From Methylotenera oryzisoli (GTDB lineage Bacteria; Pseudomonadota; Gammaproteobacteria; Burkholderiales; Methylophilaceae), in NCBI GenBank assembly GCA_945907735.1, contig CAMDTL010000006.1:1-64000 (forward strand): DNA of 64,000 nt. The letters are read 5' to 3'. The notes beneath the pieces were generated by a model that was not told where the DNA came from, did no database searches, and saw only the letters and a program-made list of their open reading frames with translations. Below, piece by piece: positions 35,903-49,145 of this stretch (its first letter is position 1; every line of letters begins with the position of its first letter). The position numbers and the translations under genes were made by a program.

Positions 35903-36643
35903 CTAGCCTGGTGACACCCATTCGCCATCAATTAACTTTTCTTGCGGCTTAAATTGTTGTTTATACGCCATTTTTTGGCTTTCCTGTATCCAATAACCTA
36001 AATACAAATACGGCAAATTCAAACTTTTTGTCCATTCAGCCAGCCACATAATGGAATATGTGCCAAAGCTGGTTTTCGCCTCAGACGCATCGTAAAACGT
36101 GTAAACGGCAGAGACGCCATCGCGCACCATATCGATGACGCTGACAATTTTGACTTGGTTTGCAGGGTCGCGAAATTCCACCAACAGGCTTTCTACATTG
36201 CTCATGCACAAAAATTGCAAGTATTGATTCGCACCTTCATCTGCGTCGGTGGGCACGCTCAATTCTGGCTCCGCATGGCGCAAATTTTGGTAGCTGGTAT
36301 AAAGCTCAAAGTGGCTTTGAATATAGCCCAGCGGCAATATGTGCGCTGTTAAATTGGCATGTTGTTTCTGCGCGCGTTTTTGGCTACGCGTCGGTGTAAA
36401 TTCACTCAAAATTAATCTGATAGCAATGCAGGCGGTGCAGTTAAGGCAATGTGGCTTATATGCAAACTTGCCACTGCGCCGAAAGCCCTGCTGAATAAGG
36501 CCACTGTAGATGTTAGTATCCACTAAATGATGTGGCGCTGCGATTAAACTTTGCGCCAGCCTGTTGGGCAAATAGCCGCATTGGTACGGCGTAGTCACGT
36601 AAAACTGTAGTTTGTGTAAAGATGGCTCATTGGGCAGCGACAT
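35903..36643 (-). CDS. bpt: Aspartate/glutamate leucyltransferase (Bpt, ATE-family)
   Basis: 246 residues. N-terminal Cys/Gly motif YQCGYLPNRLAQSLI, NIYSGLIQQGFRRSGKFAYK, CLNCTACIAIRLIL, and the C-terminal GNAT-like GTYSIMWLAEWTKSLNLPYL. Bpt adds Leu to proteins with N-terminal Asp or Glu, marking them for ClpAP. It is paired with aat, 2 bp away, so both N-end-rule transferases are co-expressed. Confidence 0.94.
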   Translation of the reverse strand: MSLPNEPSLHKLQFYVTTPYQCGYLPNRLAQSLIAAPHHLVDTNIYSGLIQQGFRRSGKFAYKPHCLNCTACIAIRLILSEFTPTRSQKRAQKQHANLTAHILPLGYIQSHFELYTSYQNLRHAEPELSVPTDADEGANQYLQFLCMSNVESLLVEFRDPANQVKIVSVIDMVRDGVSAVYTFYDASEAKTSFGTYSIMWLAEWTKSLNLPYLYLGYWIQESQKMAYKQQFKPQEKLIDGEWVSPG

Positions 36644-36645
36644 AG

Positions 36646-37335
36646 TTAAGAGTTTACCAATTTTGCCAGCGTTTGTATAAAGTCATCTCGATTAATTTCG
36701 CGTCCACCAAAGCTGCTCAAAAGCGGTGTTTTCATCTGGCAATCTATCATGCCAACTTGCTGACTTTTGAGCCATTCAACTAAAGACACAAATGCAATTT
36801 TTGAGGCGTCAGTAACGTGATGAAACATGCTTTCGCCATAAAACATGCGGCCAATTTTTACACCATAGCAGCCACCGACCAATTCGCCATCGAGCAAGGT
36901 TTCAGCGCACACGGCAAAGCCTTGCGCGTGTAGTTCACAGTAGGCGTTAATCATATCATCGCTAATCCAAGTGCCTGCTTGACCATCTCTTGGGGTCAGA
37001 CTGCAACGCGTGATCACAGCCTGGAATGCAGTATTGATGCGGGTTTCGAAGATGCTGTTGTTAAGTGTTTTTGCTAATGACTTGCTTATTTTTAATTCGT
37101 CAGGGTACAGCACCATGCGCGGATTAGGACTCCACCACATGACAGGTTCATCGGCATTAAACCAAGGAAATATGCCTTGCTTGTAAGCGCTTAATAAACG
37201 TGCTGCGCTTAAATCACCACCAATAGCGATTAAGCCATTCGGCTCACTAAGCGCTTGTTGTAATGCTGGAAACGGGCAATCAGCTTCAATGGCGGCCACG
37301 CGGCCAGTAGCTAGTTGGTAATAGCCGTGACTCAA
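36646..37335 (-). CDS. aat: Leucyl/phenylalanyl-tRNA-protein transferase
   Basis: 229 residues: FPALQQALSEPNGLIAIGGDLS (about 23-44), AYKQGIFPWFNADEPVMWWSPNPRMV, the DGELVGGCYGVKIGRMFYGESMFH core and DCQMKTPLL. Adds Leu/Phe to N-terminal Arg or Lys. The TTG at 37335 gives a slightly long N-terminus; a start a little downstream is possible. Confidence 0.94.
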   Translation of the reverse strand: MSHGYYQLATGRVAAIEADCPFPALQQALSEPNGLIAIGGDLSAARLLSAYKQGIFPWFNADEPVMWWSPNPRMVLYPDELKISKSLAKTLNNSIFETRINTAFQAVITRCSLTPRDGQAGTWISDDMINAYCELHAQGFAVCAETLLDGELVGGCYGVKIGRMFYGESMFHHVTDASKIAFVSLVEWLKSQQVGMIDCQMKTPLLSSFGGREINRDDFIQTLAKLVNS

Positions 37336-37351
37336 TCTAAAATAACATCCA

Positions 37352-38083
37352 TCAAAGTAACATCCAAGCTGCCATTGATGCCATCAAGACATCTTCAATA
37401 ATTGTCACGGTGGTCATGGGCAGGTTAAAGCCCGTGCCCAAACATGCGCAGCGGATTTTTTGCTGATTAGTGACAGCGATAATCACGCCAATACTAGAAA
37501 ATGCCATCACAATAAAAGTGATCATATTCACAAGTATTGGCCTGTAGCCAAATAGATATAAGGTTCCTAGGCCAAGCTCAATAAAGGGGTACACATAGCC
37601 ATACATCGGCACACGTTTTGCCAGCACATCGTACATGGCGTAGCTGTTGGCGAAGCCGGTTAAATCTAGCAGTTTAAAAAATGAAAACGCCAAGAAAAAG
37701 CCTGCCATAAAGTTAGACATCAAGCGTTTTAAATCAAATGGGCCATGGGCAAACTCGACAAACAAAGTAACACCTAAAATGTAGGCCAACACCAATATCA
37801 GTGGTTGATAGCGGGCCAAACCCTCGGTGGGAGTTTCAGCATTTGTGGGCATTTCAGCATTCAATAATGCGCTTACTTCTGCACCAACTTTATAGTTGCC
37901 TATGCTTTCCAGTATATTGTTCAGGGCGCTAGTCTCTAATTTCTGATTGGTAAGCGTTACCTGTGGTGGGTTGAGCGTCACATCAACCGCCTCTGCGTAA
38001 GGCGCTAACGTGGTCTGCACCTTAGCAACGCAATGGTTGCAGGTCATGCCAGTTATCGTGTAAATTTTTTTTGTATTCATCAT
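37352..38083 (-). CDS. Heavy-metal-associated domain fused to a MauE/DoxX-like membrane protein
   Basis: 243 residues. Residues 5-70 form an HMA domain with the metal ligands Cys15 and Cys18 (GMTCNHC), as in copper chaperones. Residues 92-243 form a MauE/DoxX-type membrane domain with about five helices, a charged HGPFDLKRLMSNFMAG loop and a Cys-x-Cys-Leu-Gly motif near 213. MauE homologues are thought to handle disulfides in periplasmic enzymes. The fusion suggests a copper- or redox-dependent delivery step at the membrane; the target is not evident from neighbours. Intact, with ATG start. Confidence 0.8.
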   Translation of the reverse strand: MMNTKKIYTITGMTCNHCVAKVQTTLAPYAEAVDVTLNPPQVTLTNQKLETSALNNILESIGNYKVGAEVSALLNAEMPTNAETPTEGLARYQPLILVLAYILGVTLFVEFAHGPFDLKRLMSNFMAGFFLAFSFFKLLDLTGFANSYAMYDVLAKRVPMYGYVYPFIELGLGTLYLFGYRPILVNMITFIVMAFSSIGVIIAVTNQQKIRCACLGTGFNLPMTTVTIIEDVLMASMAAWMLL

Positions 38084-38426
38084 TCTAATAGTCTATATTT
38101 AAATTGGTGTAGGCGAAAAGTTTTTCATATCAGTTTAAAAAATAAGTTTTCGGAGATGGAATGTATTGCATGAATACGATATACAAAAAAACCAGAAAGG
38201 GGTAGAAGAATGCGCTTTGCGCAGTCAAGGCTTGCAATTGAAGTTACGCGAATATCTGAAACAAGTAGATGGCCATATCGAAATATGGCACTAAACTGAT
38301 TCATTAAGCTTAGCGCTTAGCCGTTATAAAAAACTTATAATTTATATGAGATAAGCCTTTGTAATTGAATGAAAAATGCGTAAAATGCGCAACTTGTTCT
38401 TATGCTAAGTCATTAGCACGCTATTC
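38084..38426. other. Divergent intergenic region with a possible gene remnant
   Basis: Between the leftward HMA-MauE gene and the rightward ygiQ. A frame without a start reads about 48 codons from roughly 38150 to a TAA at 38292-38294, ending GLQLKLREYLKQVDGHIEIW and His. It resembles the end of a small regulator such as a MerR-type protein that might once have controlled the HMA gene; this is a guess. No terminator or clear promoter was seen. Confidence 0.3.
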
Positions 38427-40613
38427 ATGGAAATTTACACCAACAATCTCGCCAAGCCAATTCACAGCTATCGCCCCTATTGGGCGAAGCGCTTTGGTGC
38501 GGCCAATATGCTACCGATGACGCGCGCCGAAATGGACGTGCTGGGTTGGGATTCGTGCGACATTATTCTGGTGACGGGGGATGCTTATATTGATCACCCC
38601 AGCTTTGGTATGGCGCTTGTAGGTCGGCTGCTTGAGGCGCAGGGCTTTCGCGTCGGGATTATCTCGCAGCCCGATTGGCAGAATGCCAGCGCTTTTAAGG
38701 CGCTCGGTAAACCTAATCTCTATTTCGGCATCACCGCAGGCAATATGGATAGCATGGTGAATCGCTATACCGCAGATAAAAAAATAAGAAGCGATGACGC
38801 CTATACGCCAGATGCGGCACCCAATAAGCGGCCCGATAGAGCAGTGCTGGTTTATTCGCAGCGCTGTAAAGAAGCGTATTTGCAAACACCCATTGTTATT
38901 GGTAGCATCGAAGCTAGCTTGCGCCGCATCGCGCATTATGATTATTGGTCTGATAAAGTGCGCCGCAGTATTTTGGTTGATTCTAAAGCGGATATTTTGC
39001 TCTACGGCAATGCAGAACGCGCACTGGTGGAGTTAAGCCACCGCATCGCCAAAGGCGAGAAGGTAAGTGACATTCAAGATATTCGTGGCACAGCGTTTTT
39101 ACGCAAACAAATTCCACCAGGCTGGGATGAAATTGAAAGCACCAAACTAGACCGCCCCGGCACTGTTGATAAGCCGATTGACCCATATGAAATGAAGATG
39201 GGCAAAGCTGATGCTAGTTGTGCAACAGAAGATAGCAAACCGCAAATTGAATTACCTGTAGGTACAAATCCAATTCAAATAATCCGCAAACCAAAGGCCG
39301 ATAGAAGCATGCAAGTCGTCCGTTTGCCCGATTACGAAGAAGTATCCAAAGATCCGATTTTGTATGCGCATGCCTCGCGCGTGCTACACTTAGAAGCCAA
39401 CCCAGGTAATGCACGCGCTTTGGTGCAAAAACATGGCGACCGTGAAGTGTGGCTAAATCCGCCACCGATTCCGCTGACGACTAAAGAGATGGATTATGTG
39501 TACGATATGCCGTACGCGCGCAAGCCGCACCCTGTTTATAAGAATGCGAAAATTCCTGCATGGGAGATGATACGGTTTAGCGTCAACATTATGCGCGGCT
39601 GCTTTGGTGGCTGCACGTTCTGTTCAATCACCGAGCATGAGGGCCGTATTATTCAAAGCCGCAGTGAAGCATCAATCCTTAAAGAAGTGGAAGAAATTCG
39701 CGATAAAGTGGATGGTTTTACTGGCATTATTTCGGATCTTGGTGGGCCAACTGCCAATATGTACCGCATTGCCTGTAAATCTGAAAAAATTGAGCAATCG
39801 TGCCGAAAGTTAAGTTGTGTTTACCCAGGTATTTGTGAGAACTTGAATACTGACCATAGCGCACTAATCCAGCTATATCGCAAAGCCCGCGCCATTAAAG
39901 GGGTAAAGAAGATACTCATCGGCTCTGGCCTGCGTTACGATTTGGCGGTGAAATCGCCGGAATATGTCAAAGAGCTGGTGCAACATCACGTCGGCGGTTA
40001 TTTAAAAATTGCGCCAGAGCACTCTGAGGAAAATGTACTCAGCAAAATGATGAAGCCGGGCATGGGCGCTTATGATGAATTTAAAGCCATGTTCGAAAAA
40101 TTCAGTGCGGAAGCGGGTAAAAAGCAGTATTTAATTCCCTATTTTATTGCAGCGCACCCAGGCACCACCGATAACGACATGCTGAATTTGGCGTTGTGGT
40201 TGAAGAAATACGAGTTTAGATTAGACCAAGTGCAAAACTTTACCCCCACGCCCATGGCGATGGCGACTGCCATGTATCACAGCGGTAAAAATCCATTGCG
40301 TAAAGTCACGACAGATTCTGATGATGTGCCAATTCCTAAAAACGGCAACCAGCGCAAATTACACAAGGCGTTTATCCGTTACCACGACCCAGCCAACTGG
40401 CCGATGCTGCGCGAAGCGCTTAAAAAAATGGGCAGGGCAGATTTAATCGGCAACAGTAAAAAACATTTGGTGCCCGCGTTTCAGCCAGCGGTGATGGGCG
40501 CTGTGCGGCAATCGGATGGCAGTACGTTTAAACCGAAAGTGTTGCCAAAAAGTTTTAATCAGATGAAAAACGCGGCACGACCAGTATTTAGCAAACCTAA
40601 AAAAGCGCATTAA
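38427..40613 (+). CDS. ygiQ: YgiQ family radical SAM protein
   Basis: 728 residues. N-terminal B12-binding-like UPF0313 region (about 30-110: [20 protein letters not shown]), the radical SAM Cys motif CFGGCTFC (about 392-399) and long SAM barrel ([37 protein letters not shown]), then the C-terminal DUF3362 region. Some YgiQ proteins take part in queuosine or related modifications, but the function is not settled. A stretch of about 30 residues near 260-290 is an insertion with many charged residues. Confidence 0.92.
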   Translation: MEIYTNNLAKPIHSYRPYWAKRFGAANMLPMTRAEMDVLGWDSCDIILVTGDAYIDHPSFGMALVGRLLEAQGFRVGIISQPDWQNASAFKALGKPNLYFGITAGNMDSMVNRYTADKKIRSDDAYTPDAAPNKRPDRAVLVYSQRCKEAYLQTPIVIGSIEASLRRIAHYDYWSDKVRRSILVDSKADILLYGNAERALVELSHRIAKGEKVSDIQDIRGTAFLRKQIPPGWDEIESTKLDRPGTVDKPIDPYEMKMGKADASCATEDSKPQIELPVGTNPIQIIRKPKADRSMQVVRLPDYEEVSKDPILYAHASRVLHLEANPGNARALVQKHGDREVWLNPPPIPLTTKEMDYVYDMPYARKPHPVYKNAKIPAWEMIRFSVNIMRGCFGGCTFCSITEHEGRIIQSRSEASILKEVEEIRDKVDGFTGIISDLGGPTANMYRIACKSEKIEQSCRKLSCVYPGICENLNTDHSALIQLYRKARAIKGVKKILIGSGLRYDLAVKSPEYVKELVQHHVGGYLKIAPEHSEENVLSKMMKPGMGAYDEFKAMFEKFSAEAGKKQYLIPYFIAAHPGTTDNDMLNLALWLKKYEFRLDQVQNFTPTPMAMATAMYHSGKNPLRKVTTDSDDVPIPKNGNQRKLHKAFIRYHDPANWPMLREALKKMGRADLIGNSKKHLVPAFQPAVMGAVRQSDGSTFKPKVLPKSFNQMKNAARPVFSKPKKAH

Positions 40614-40616
40614 GTA

Positions 40617-40646
40617 GGTTGGTGGTGGGCGCAGCGAACCCCAACC
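40617..40646. repeat. Short inverted repeat after ygiQ
   Basis: GGTTGG (40617-40622) and CCAACC (40641-40646) flank a GC-rich loop containing GGGCGCAGCGAACC, the style of short intergenic palindromes common in proteobacteria. It may stop convergent transcription between ygiQ and mfd. A run of ten C residues follows at 40669-40678. Confidence 0.45.
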
Positions 40647-40694
40647 AGAGAAGTGTTGGTCAAATATACCCCCCCCCCACTTTTATTTAGCCTA

Positions 40695-43600
40695 TCACTC
40701 AACAAACTCTTTTAACAGCGTTTTCACAAACTCAGCGCGATGCGCAACATTACCTAATTGCACAGTAACCCGCAATTTATCTGGCCCATTCATGCGACAG
40801 CGGCGGTCGCGTTGCAGTAAATTGACCAGTTTCATTGGGTCAAGGTCGGCTTTGATATTAAATTGTAATTGAATCGCCGCGTCCGAGGCGTCAATTTTGA
40901 TGATGCCGAGCGGTTTGGCGGCAATGCGCAGTCTATGGCAGGCTAACAGCGCCTCGCCTTGCTCTGGCAGCAGGCCAAAGCGGTCTATCAGCTCTTCTTG
41001 TAGCGTATCTAACTCGTCATCATTATTGGCATTGGCCAAGCGTTTATATAGCACCAGCCGTTCGTGCACATCGGAACAATAGGTATTAGTAAGCAGTGCA
41101 GGCACGTGCAGATTAATTTCCGTAGTCACGCCTAGCGGTGCGTCTAAGTCAGGCTCTTTGCCTGCTTTTAGCTGCTTCACAGCGTGGTTGAGCATGTCGG
41201 AATAGAGTTGGAAACCAATGGCTTGCATCTCGCCACTTTGCGAGTCACCCAACAACTCGCCTGCGCCGCGAATTTCTAAATCGTGCATGGCCAAATGAAA
41301 ACCTGCACCTAAGTCTTCCATGAGTTGAATGGCATCTAAGCGCTTTTGCGCTTGCGGGGTGATTTTACGGTGTTCATCGGTGAGCAAATAAGCGTAGGCT
41401 TGGTGATGTGAGCGGCCAACTCTACCCCTAAGCTGATGTAGTTGCGCCAAGCCAAACATGTCGGCGCGATTCATAATAATCGTGTTAGCAGTGGGAATAT
41501 CAATGCCAGTTTCGATAATGGTGGTGCAGAGCAAAATGTTAAACCGTTGCTGATAAAAATCGCGCATCACCGATTCCAACTCACGCTCGCGCAATTGACC
41601 GTGTGCAATGCCAATGCGGGCTTCAGGCACAATTTTTTCGAGTTTTTCGCGCATCACAAAAATGGTATCGACTTCATTATGCAGAAAATAAACCTGCCCA
41701 CCGCGTTTAAATTCGCGCATCACCGCTTCGCGAATAATGCCGTCAGAATAATAGCTGTGGAAGGTTTTAATGCTCAGACGTTTTTGTGGCGGCGTAGCGA
41801 TGACGCTAAATTCGCGCAAACCTTCCATCGCCATGCTAAGTGTCCTAGGAATCGGTGTGGCGGTAAGCGTCAACACATCGACTTCTGCCCGTATGGCTTT
41901 AAGTTGCTCTTTTTGGCGCACACCAAAACGATGTTCTTCATCTAAAATCACCAAGCCAAGATGTTTAAATTTCACATCTTTTTGAATTAAACGATGCGTG
42001 CCAATGATAATATCAATTTCACCAGCAGCTAAGCCACGCAAGGCTTCGGCGATTTCTTTAGCGGTTCTAAAGCGTGAAATTTCGGCCACTTTAATTGGCC
42101 AATCGGCAAATCGGTCGCAGAAATTTTGATAATGTTGCTCGGCCAGCAAAGTGGTTGGCACCAGCACCGCCACTTGCCTGCCGCCCATTACCGCGACAAA
42201 AGCCGCGCGTAACGCGACTTCTGTTTTACCAAATCCGACATCGCCACACACCAATCTATCCATCGGGCGACCCGATTGCATGTCTTTGATGACATTTTCA
42301 ATGGCTTCCAACTGGTCGGGCGTTTCTTCAAACGCGAAACCATCACAAAAAGCTTCATAATCTTGCAAGCTAAGCGTAAATGCATGACCGCGCCGCGCCG
42401 CGCGCTGGGCATAGAGGTTCAGCAATTCAGCCGCGGTATCGCGAATTTGTTTGAGCGCTTTTTTCTTAGCTTTTTCCCATTGACCACTGCCTAGCCTGTG
42501 TAATGGCGCACTTTCTGGCGGTCCACCTGAATAACGCGAAATTAAAAATAATTGCGAGACTGGTACGTATAATTTATCGTCAGCAAAATATTCCAGCAGC
42601 AAAAATTCAGTTTCGCCTTCACCAAAATCTAAATTCACCAAACCTTTATAGCGCCCCACGCCGTGCTGCTCGTGTACGACTGGGTCTGACATGTGCAGCT
42701 CGGATAAATCTTTGAGCATGCCCTCGGTATTGCGCGCTTTTTCTTTTTCGCGACGACGCTGTTGGCGCACCGTGCCAGAGTAAAGCTCGGATTCGGTGAT
42801 AACGACAATTTCATCATCTGCAAAGCCGCTGTGTAGTGGCGAGACGCCCAACATCAATGGTGCGGTACTGGCTTGAAACTCTGCCCATGTTTCGCACGCA
42901 GGCATCACCAAACCATGCTCGGAAAATAGTTGCAGCATGGTTTCGCGGCGACCTAAACTTTCGGCCGTGATTAAAATACGCTTTTTAGCAGTATCACCAT
43001 CAGCCTCATGGATAAAAGCTTGCAGCTTGTGCAATGGCTGCTCTGCGCGCCGCTCTATATCAAGTGATGGTAACATTTCGTCTGCTTCATGCGTTAATGT
43101 CAGCGTAACGAAAGTTTGCGTTTGCGCGAAAAAATCATCGGTTTTTATCAGCAATATTTCTGGTTTTAAAATTGGCCGTTCAGCATCGTGCGCCAATAAT
43201 CGGTAGCGCGAGTTCGCTTCTGTCCAAAACTGTTGTGCGGCCTTGTCCACATTACCGTGCAAACAAATATTGGCGCAGCCTGCCTCTTTATTTCGAGGCA
43301 AATAATCTAAAAGACTCGCAGTCGCGTCAAAGAATAGCGGCAAATACCACTCAATGCCGCCGCTGGCTACGCCCTTACTGACGTTTTTGTAGATAGTTGC
43401 GCGTTGCGGATCGCCTTCAAATTGCACACGGAAATTGCTGCGAAATTTAGCAATGCCCGCCTCATCAAGTGGAAACTCACGCGCGGGCAATAATCGTATC
43501 TCTGGCACCGGGTAAAGACTGCGTTGTGTATCAATATCAAAGGTGCGAATGGTTTCAACTTCGTCGTCAAACAGGTCGATTCTGTAAGGCAGTACGCTAC

Positions 43601-44132
43601 CCATGGGAAACAAATCAACCAAGCCACCGCGCACGCTAAATTCACCAGGTGAGATGACTTGGGATACATGATGATAACCCGCTTGTGCACATTGATTTCG
43701 CAACGCATCGAGATTTAAGTGTTGGCCTTTTTTAAGCATAAAAGTATGCGCCGATAAATACGCAACTGGCGGAAACCTCAATAAAGCCGTGGCAATTGGC
43801 ACAATCACCACATCGCAAACATTTTGGCTAATTTGGTACAAAGTCGCTAAGCGCTCTGAGATTAAATCTGGGTGTGGAGAGAATACATCGTAAGGCAGCG
43901 TCTCCCAATCTGGCAGTAAATTTACTGTCAAATCTGGCGAAAAATAAGGGATTTCCTCCAACAAACGCTGTGCTTCAAACGCATTTGAGGTGATTACAAC
44001 AAGTGGTGCGGTTTCAGTCTCGGCTGTTGTTTTTAAGCTACATGAATGTATTGCAAGAGATAAGCTGTCTAAGCCATTGGCAGGATAAGAAAAACGACTT
44101 TTTTTACCCAGTACGGGTGCTATTAACTGCAT
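40695..44132 (-). CDS. mfd: Transcription-repair coupling factor Mfd
   Basis: 1145 residues, expected size. UvrB-homology N-terminus (about 1-340), RNA polymerase-interaction domain (SDPVVHEQHGVGRYKGLVNLDFG, about 480-502), translocase with Walker A GDVGFGKTEVALRAAF (about 628-643), DEEH box LDEEHRFGV, TATPIPRTL and RGRVGRS, then the C-terminal TRCF domain. Removes stalled RNA polymerase and recruits UvrA. Complete. Confidence 0.97.
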   Translation of the reverse strand: MQLIAPVLGKKSRFSYPANGLDSLSLAIHSCSLKTTAETETAPLVVITSNAFEAQRLLEEIPYFSPDLTVNLLPDWETLPYDVFSPHPDLISERLATLYQISQNVCDVVIVPIATALLRFPPVAYLSAHTFMLKKGQHLNLDALRNQCAQAGYHHVSQVISPGEFSVRGGLVDLFPMGSVLPYRIDLFDDEVETIRTFDIDTQRSLYPVPEIRLLPAREFPLDEAGIAKFRSNFRVQFEGDPQRATIYKNVSKGVASGGIEWYLPLFFDATASLLDYLPRNKEAGCANICLHGNVDKAAQQFWTEANSRYRLLAHDAERPILKPEILLIKTDDFFAQTQTFVTLTLTHEADEMLPSLDIERRAEQPLHKLQAFIHEADGDTAKKRILITAESLGRRETMLQLFSEHGLVMPACETWAEFQASTAPLMLGVSPLHSGFADDEIVVITESELYSGTVRQQRRREKEKARNTEGMLKDLSELHMSDPVVHEQHGVGRYKGLVNLDFGEGETEFLLLEYFADDKLYVPVSQLFLISRYSGGPPESAPLHRLGSGQWEKAKKKALKQIRDTAAELLNLYAQRAARRGHAFTLSLQDYEAFCDGFAFEETPDQLEAIENVIKDMQSGRPMDRLVCGDVGFGKTEVALRAAFVAVMGGRQVAVLVPTTLLAEQHYQNFCDRFADWPIKVAEISRFRTAKEIAEALRGLAAGEIDIIIGTHRLIQKDVKFKHLGLVILDEEHRFGVRQKEQLKAIRAEVDVLTLTATPIPRTLSMAMEGLREFSVIATPPQKRLSIKTFHSYYSDGIIREAVMREFKRGGQVYFLHNEVDTIFVMREKLEKIVPEARIGIAHGQLRERELESVMRDFYQQRFNILLCTTIIETGIDIPTANTIIMNRADMFGLAQLHQLRGRVGRSHHQAYAYLLTDEHRKITPQAQKRLDAIQLMEDLGAGFHLAMHDLEIRGAGELLGDSQSGEMQAIGFQLYSDMLNHAVKQLKAGKEPDLDAPLGVTTEINLHVPALLTNTYCSDVHERLVLYKRLANANNDDELDTLQEELIDRFGLLPEQGEALLACHRLRIAAKPLGIIKIDASDAAIQLQFNIKADLDPMKLVNLLQRDRRCRMNGPDKLRVTVQLGNVAHRAEFVKTLLKEFVE

Positions 44133-44252
44133 AAATGAGCGTAGAAATGGCTTGGTTTAAGGTTGGATTTTGCCTATTATAAAGCAAGTGCACCGCACAA
44201 ATAATGCAGAACTAACTAATCCAAAAATAAAAATATTGAAGGGACTGACATC

Positions 44253-44945
44253 ATGCATGATAAGCCGATGAATGATAAACAGGCTGTTGCCATTCATGCT
44301 GCAACATACGTCAAAAAAGGCATGTTAGTTGGCTTAGGCACGGGTTCCACCGCCAATTATTTCATCGAAGAGCTTGCACGTTTACAAACAGAGCAAAACC
44401 TCAAAGTCACCACTATTGCCAGCTCACACGTGAGCATGATTAAAGCGCAAAGCTTGGGTTTGAGCGTGGTTGCGATTACACAAGTGGCCGAAATTGATTT
44501 GTACGTGGATGGTGCCGATGAAATTACGCCAGACATGACGCTGCTAAAGGGTCGTGGCTATGATTTAGTGCTGGAAAAATTGCTGGCAAAAGCGGCAAAA
44601 CAGTTTTTAGTGGTTACTGATAAAAGCAAATTAGTGGATCGCATCGGCACCAATTATGCGATTCCGATTGAAGTCATGCCATTTGCCTGGAAAGCGACCA
44701 AACGTAGCTTAGAAGCGGCTGGCGGCACAGGCGATTTGCGGCAAAATTCCGCCAAGGATGGCTTATCTATTAGCTCGCATGGAAGTCTGATTTTAGATAT
44801 GGTGTTTGATCAATCGATTTCTGAAGCATCGCTCAATCAGCTCATCAACAACACGCCTGGCGTGGTGGAGCACGGTGTTTTTCACGGCTTAGCCAGCCTA
44901 GTGTTGATTGCTGACAATGGCAATGTAGAAGAGCGTTGGAAATAA
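44253..44945 (+). CDS. rpiA: Ribose-5-phosphate isomerase A
   Basis: 230 residues. GLGTGSTANYFIEEL (about 32-46), DLYVDGADEI (about 86-95, catalytic Asp) and the Lys/Glu segment KGRGYDLVLEKLLAKAAK (about 103-120). Most RpiA proteins have a KGGGAALxREK-type loop; here the glycines and the Arg differ, but the catalytic Lys and Glu positions are kept. Interconverts ribose-5-P and ribulose-5-P, which also serves the ribulose monophosphate cycle of a methylotroph. Followed after 9 bp by the mltF-like gene. Confidence 0.93.
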   Translation: MHDKPMNDKQAVAIHAATYVKKGMLVGLGTGSTANYFIEELARLQTEQNLKVTTIASSHVSMIKAQSLGLSVVAITQVAEIDLYVDGADEITPDMTLLKGRGYDLVLEKLLAKAAKQFLVVTDKSKLVDRIGTNYAIPIEVMPFAWKATKRSLEAAGGTGDLRQNSAKDGLSISSHGSLILDMVFDQSISEASLNQLINNTPGVVEHGVFHGLASLVLIADNGNVEERWK

Positions 44946-44954
44946 ACCGACTTT

Positions 44955-47711
<2,757 letters not shown>

Positions 47712-49034
47712 TTACTTTTTCGCTTTTTTATCAAGCTCTTTAAGGTGCGCCAATTTTTCGCCTATTTTACCTTCTAAGCCGCGCTGCGTGGGCACATAAA
47801 ACTGCGGGGGTGAATTTTTACTTTCATACAACTCATCTGGAAAGTAATCCACGCCCGCCGCATAAGCCTCTGGCTCATTATGCGCATAACGATATTCTTT
47901 GCCATAATCCAAGGCTTTCATCAGCTTGGTGGGCGCGTTACGCAAGTGCAGTGGCACTGGTCGTGATTGATCTTGTGCCACAAAACTTTTGGCTTGGTTA
48001 TAGGCGTTGTAAGCGGCGTTGCTTTTGGGTGCTACCGCCAAATAAACCACCGCATTGCTCAGCGCCAGCTCACCTTCTGGCGAGCCTAGCCGCTCATAAA
48101 TTTGGCAAGCCTCTAAGCATATACCTTGCGCGCGCGGGTCGGCCAAGCCTATATCTTCAATCGCCATACGCACAATGCGGCGACCTAAATACAGCGGATC
48201 TGCGCCGCCATCTATCATGCGTAAAAACCAATACAATGCAGCATCTGGAGTAGAGCCGCGTACCGATTTATGTAGCGCCGAGATTTGATCGTAAAATGCT
48301 TCGCCACCTTTATCAAAACGGCGCAGTTTCTCCGCCATAGTGGTTTGTAAAAAGGCTAGGTCTATCTCTTGTATGCCTGCTCCAGCAGCCGCATTAAATA
48401 AGGCTTCTAGGAAGTTCAATAAACGCCTTGCGTCGCCATCAGCGTAAGCGATTATTTGCTCGCGAATATCATCCGCAATGGTGACGTTTTCTGCTACTAA
48501 TAACCGCGCCCGCTCTAACAATAGCGCCAGTTCTGGCTCTGAAAGCGAATTTAACACAAACACTTGTGCGCGGCTTAACAGCGCGCTATTCACTTCAAAC
48601 GAGGGATTCTCAGTCGTCGCACCAATAAACGTAATCAAGCCACTTTCCACGAAAGGCAGAAACGCATCCTGCTGGCCTTTGTTGAAACGATGTACTTCAT
48701 CTACAAATAAAATAGTTTTTCGGCCATGCTGCTGCAAGGCAAGCTCAGCGCGCTCTACTGCATCGCGAATATCTTTTATACCCGATAACACGGCGGAAAC
48801 TGCGATAAATTTCGCATCAGCGGTATTCGCTATCAGCCGTGCCAATGTGGTTTTACCCACGCCAGGCGGTCCCCACAGAATCATGGAGGGCAGCTTGCCT
48901 GATTGAAACGCTACCCGCAGCGGCTTACCTTCACCCAGTAGATGCGATTGCCCGACCACTTCATCCAGCGTTTTTGGGCGCAGACGTTCAGCTAAGGGAG
49001 CTTGCGGAGCATGGGATTGAAATAAGCTATTCAC
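47712..49034 (-). CDS. rarA: Replication-associated recombination protein A
   Basis: 440 residues of the RarA/MgsA/WRNIP1 family. [20 protein letters not shown] start, Walker [16 protein letters not shown] (about 55-69), Walker [10 protein letters not shown], sensor [14 protein letters not shown], and the helical C-terminal tetramerisation domain ([21 protein letters not shown]). Acts at stalled forks. It is 15 bp upstream of serS; lolA, rarA and serS form a leftward group with ftsK. Confidence 0.95.
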   Translation of the reverse strand: MNSLFQSHAPQAPLAERLRPKTLDEVVGQSHLLGEGKPLRVAFQSGKLPSMILWGPPGVGKTTLARLIANTADAKFIAVSAVLSGIKDIRDAVERAELALQQHGRKTILFVDEVHRFNKGQQDAFLPFVESGLITFIGATTENPSFEVNSALLSRAQVFVLNSLSEPELALLLERARLLVAENVTIADDIREQIIAYADGDARRLLNFLEALFNAAAGAGIQEIDLAFLQTTMAEKLRRFDKGGEAFYDQISALHKSVRGSTPDAALYWFLRMIDGGADPLYLGRRIVRMAIEDIGLADPRAQGICLEACQIYERLGSPEGELALSNAVVYLAVAPKSNAAYNAYNQAKSFVAQDQSRPVPLHLRNAPTKLMKALDYGKEYRYAHNEPEAYAAGVDYFPDELYESKNSPPQFYVPTQRGLEGKIGEKLAHLKELDKKAKK

Positions 49035-49145
49035 TTATTTTCGCTTGAAGTTTAAAACGCTATTTTATGGCTTTACCAAATATCTTACCAGCACAACGTA
49101 TCTTACCAGCGCCAAAGCAGCGCCAGCTAAAATCTTTGCACGCGT

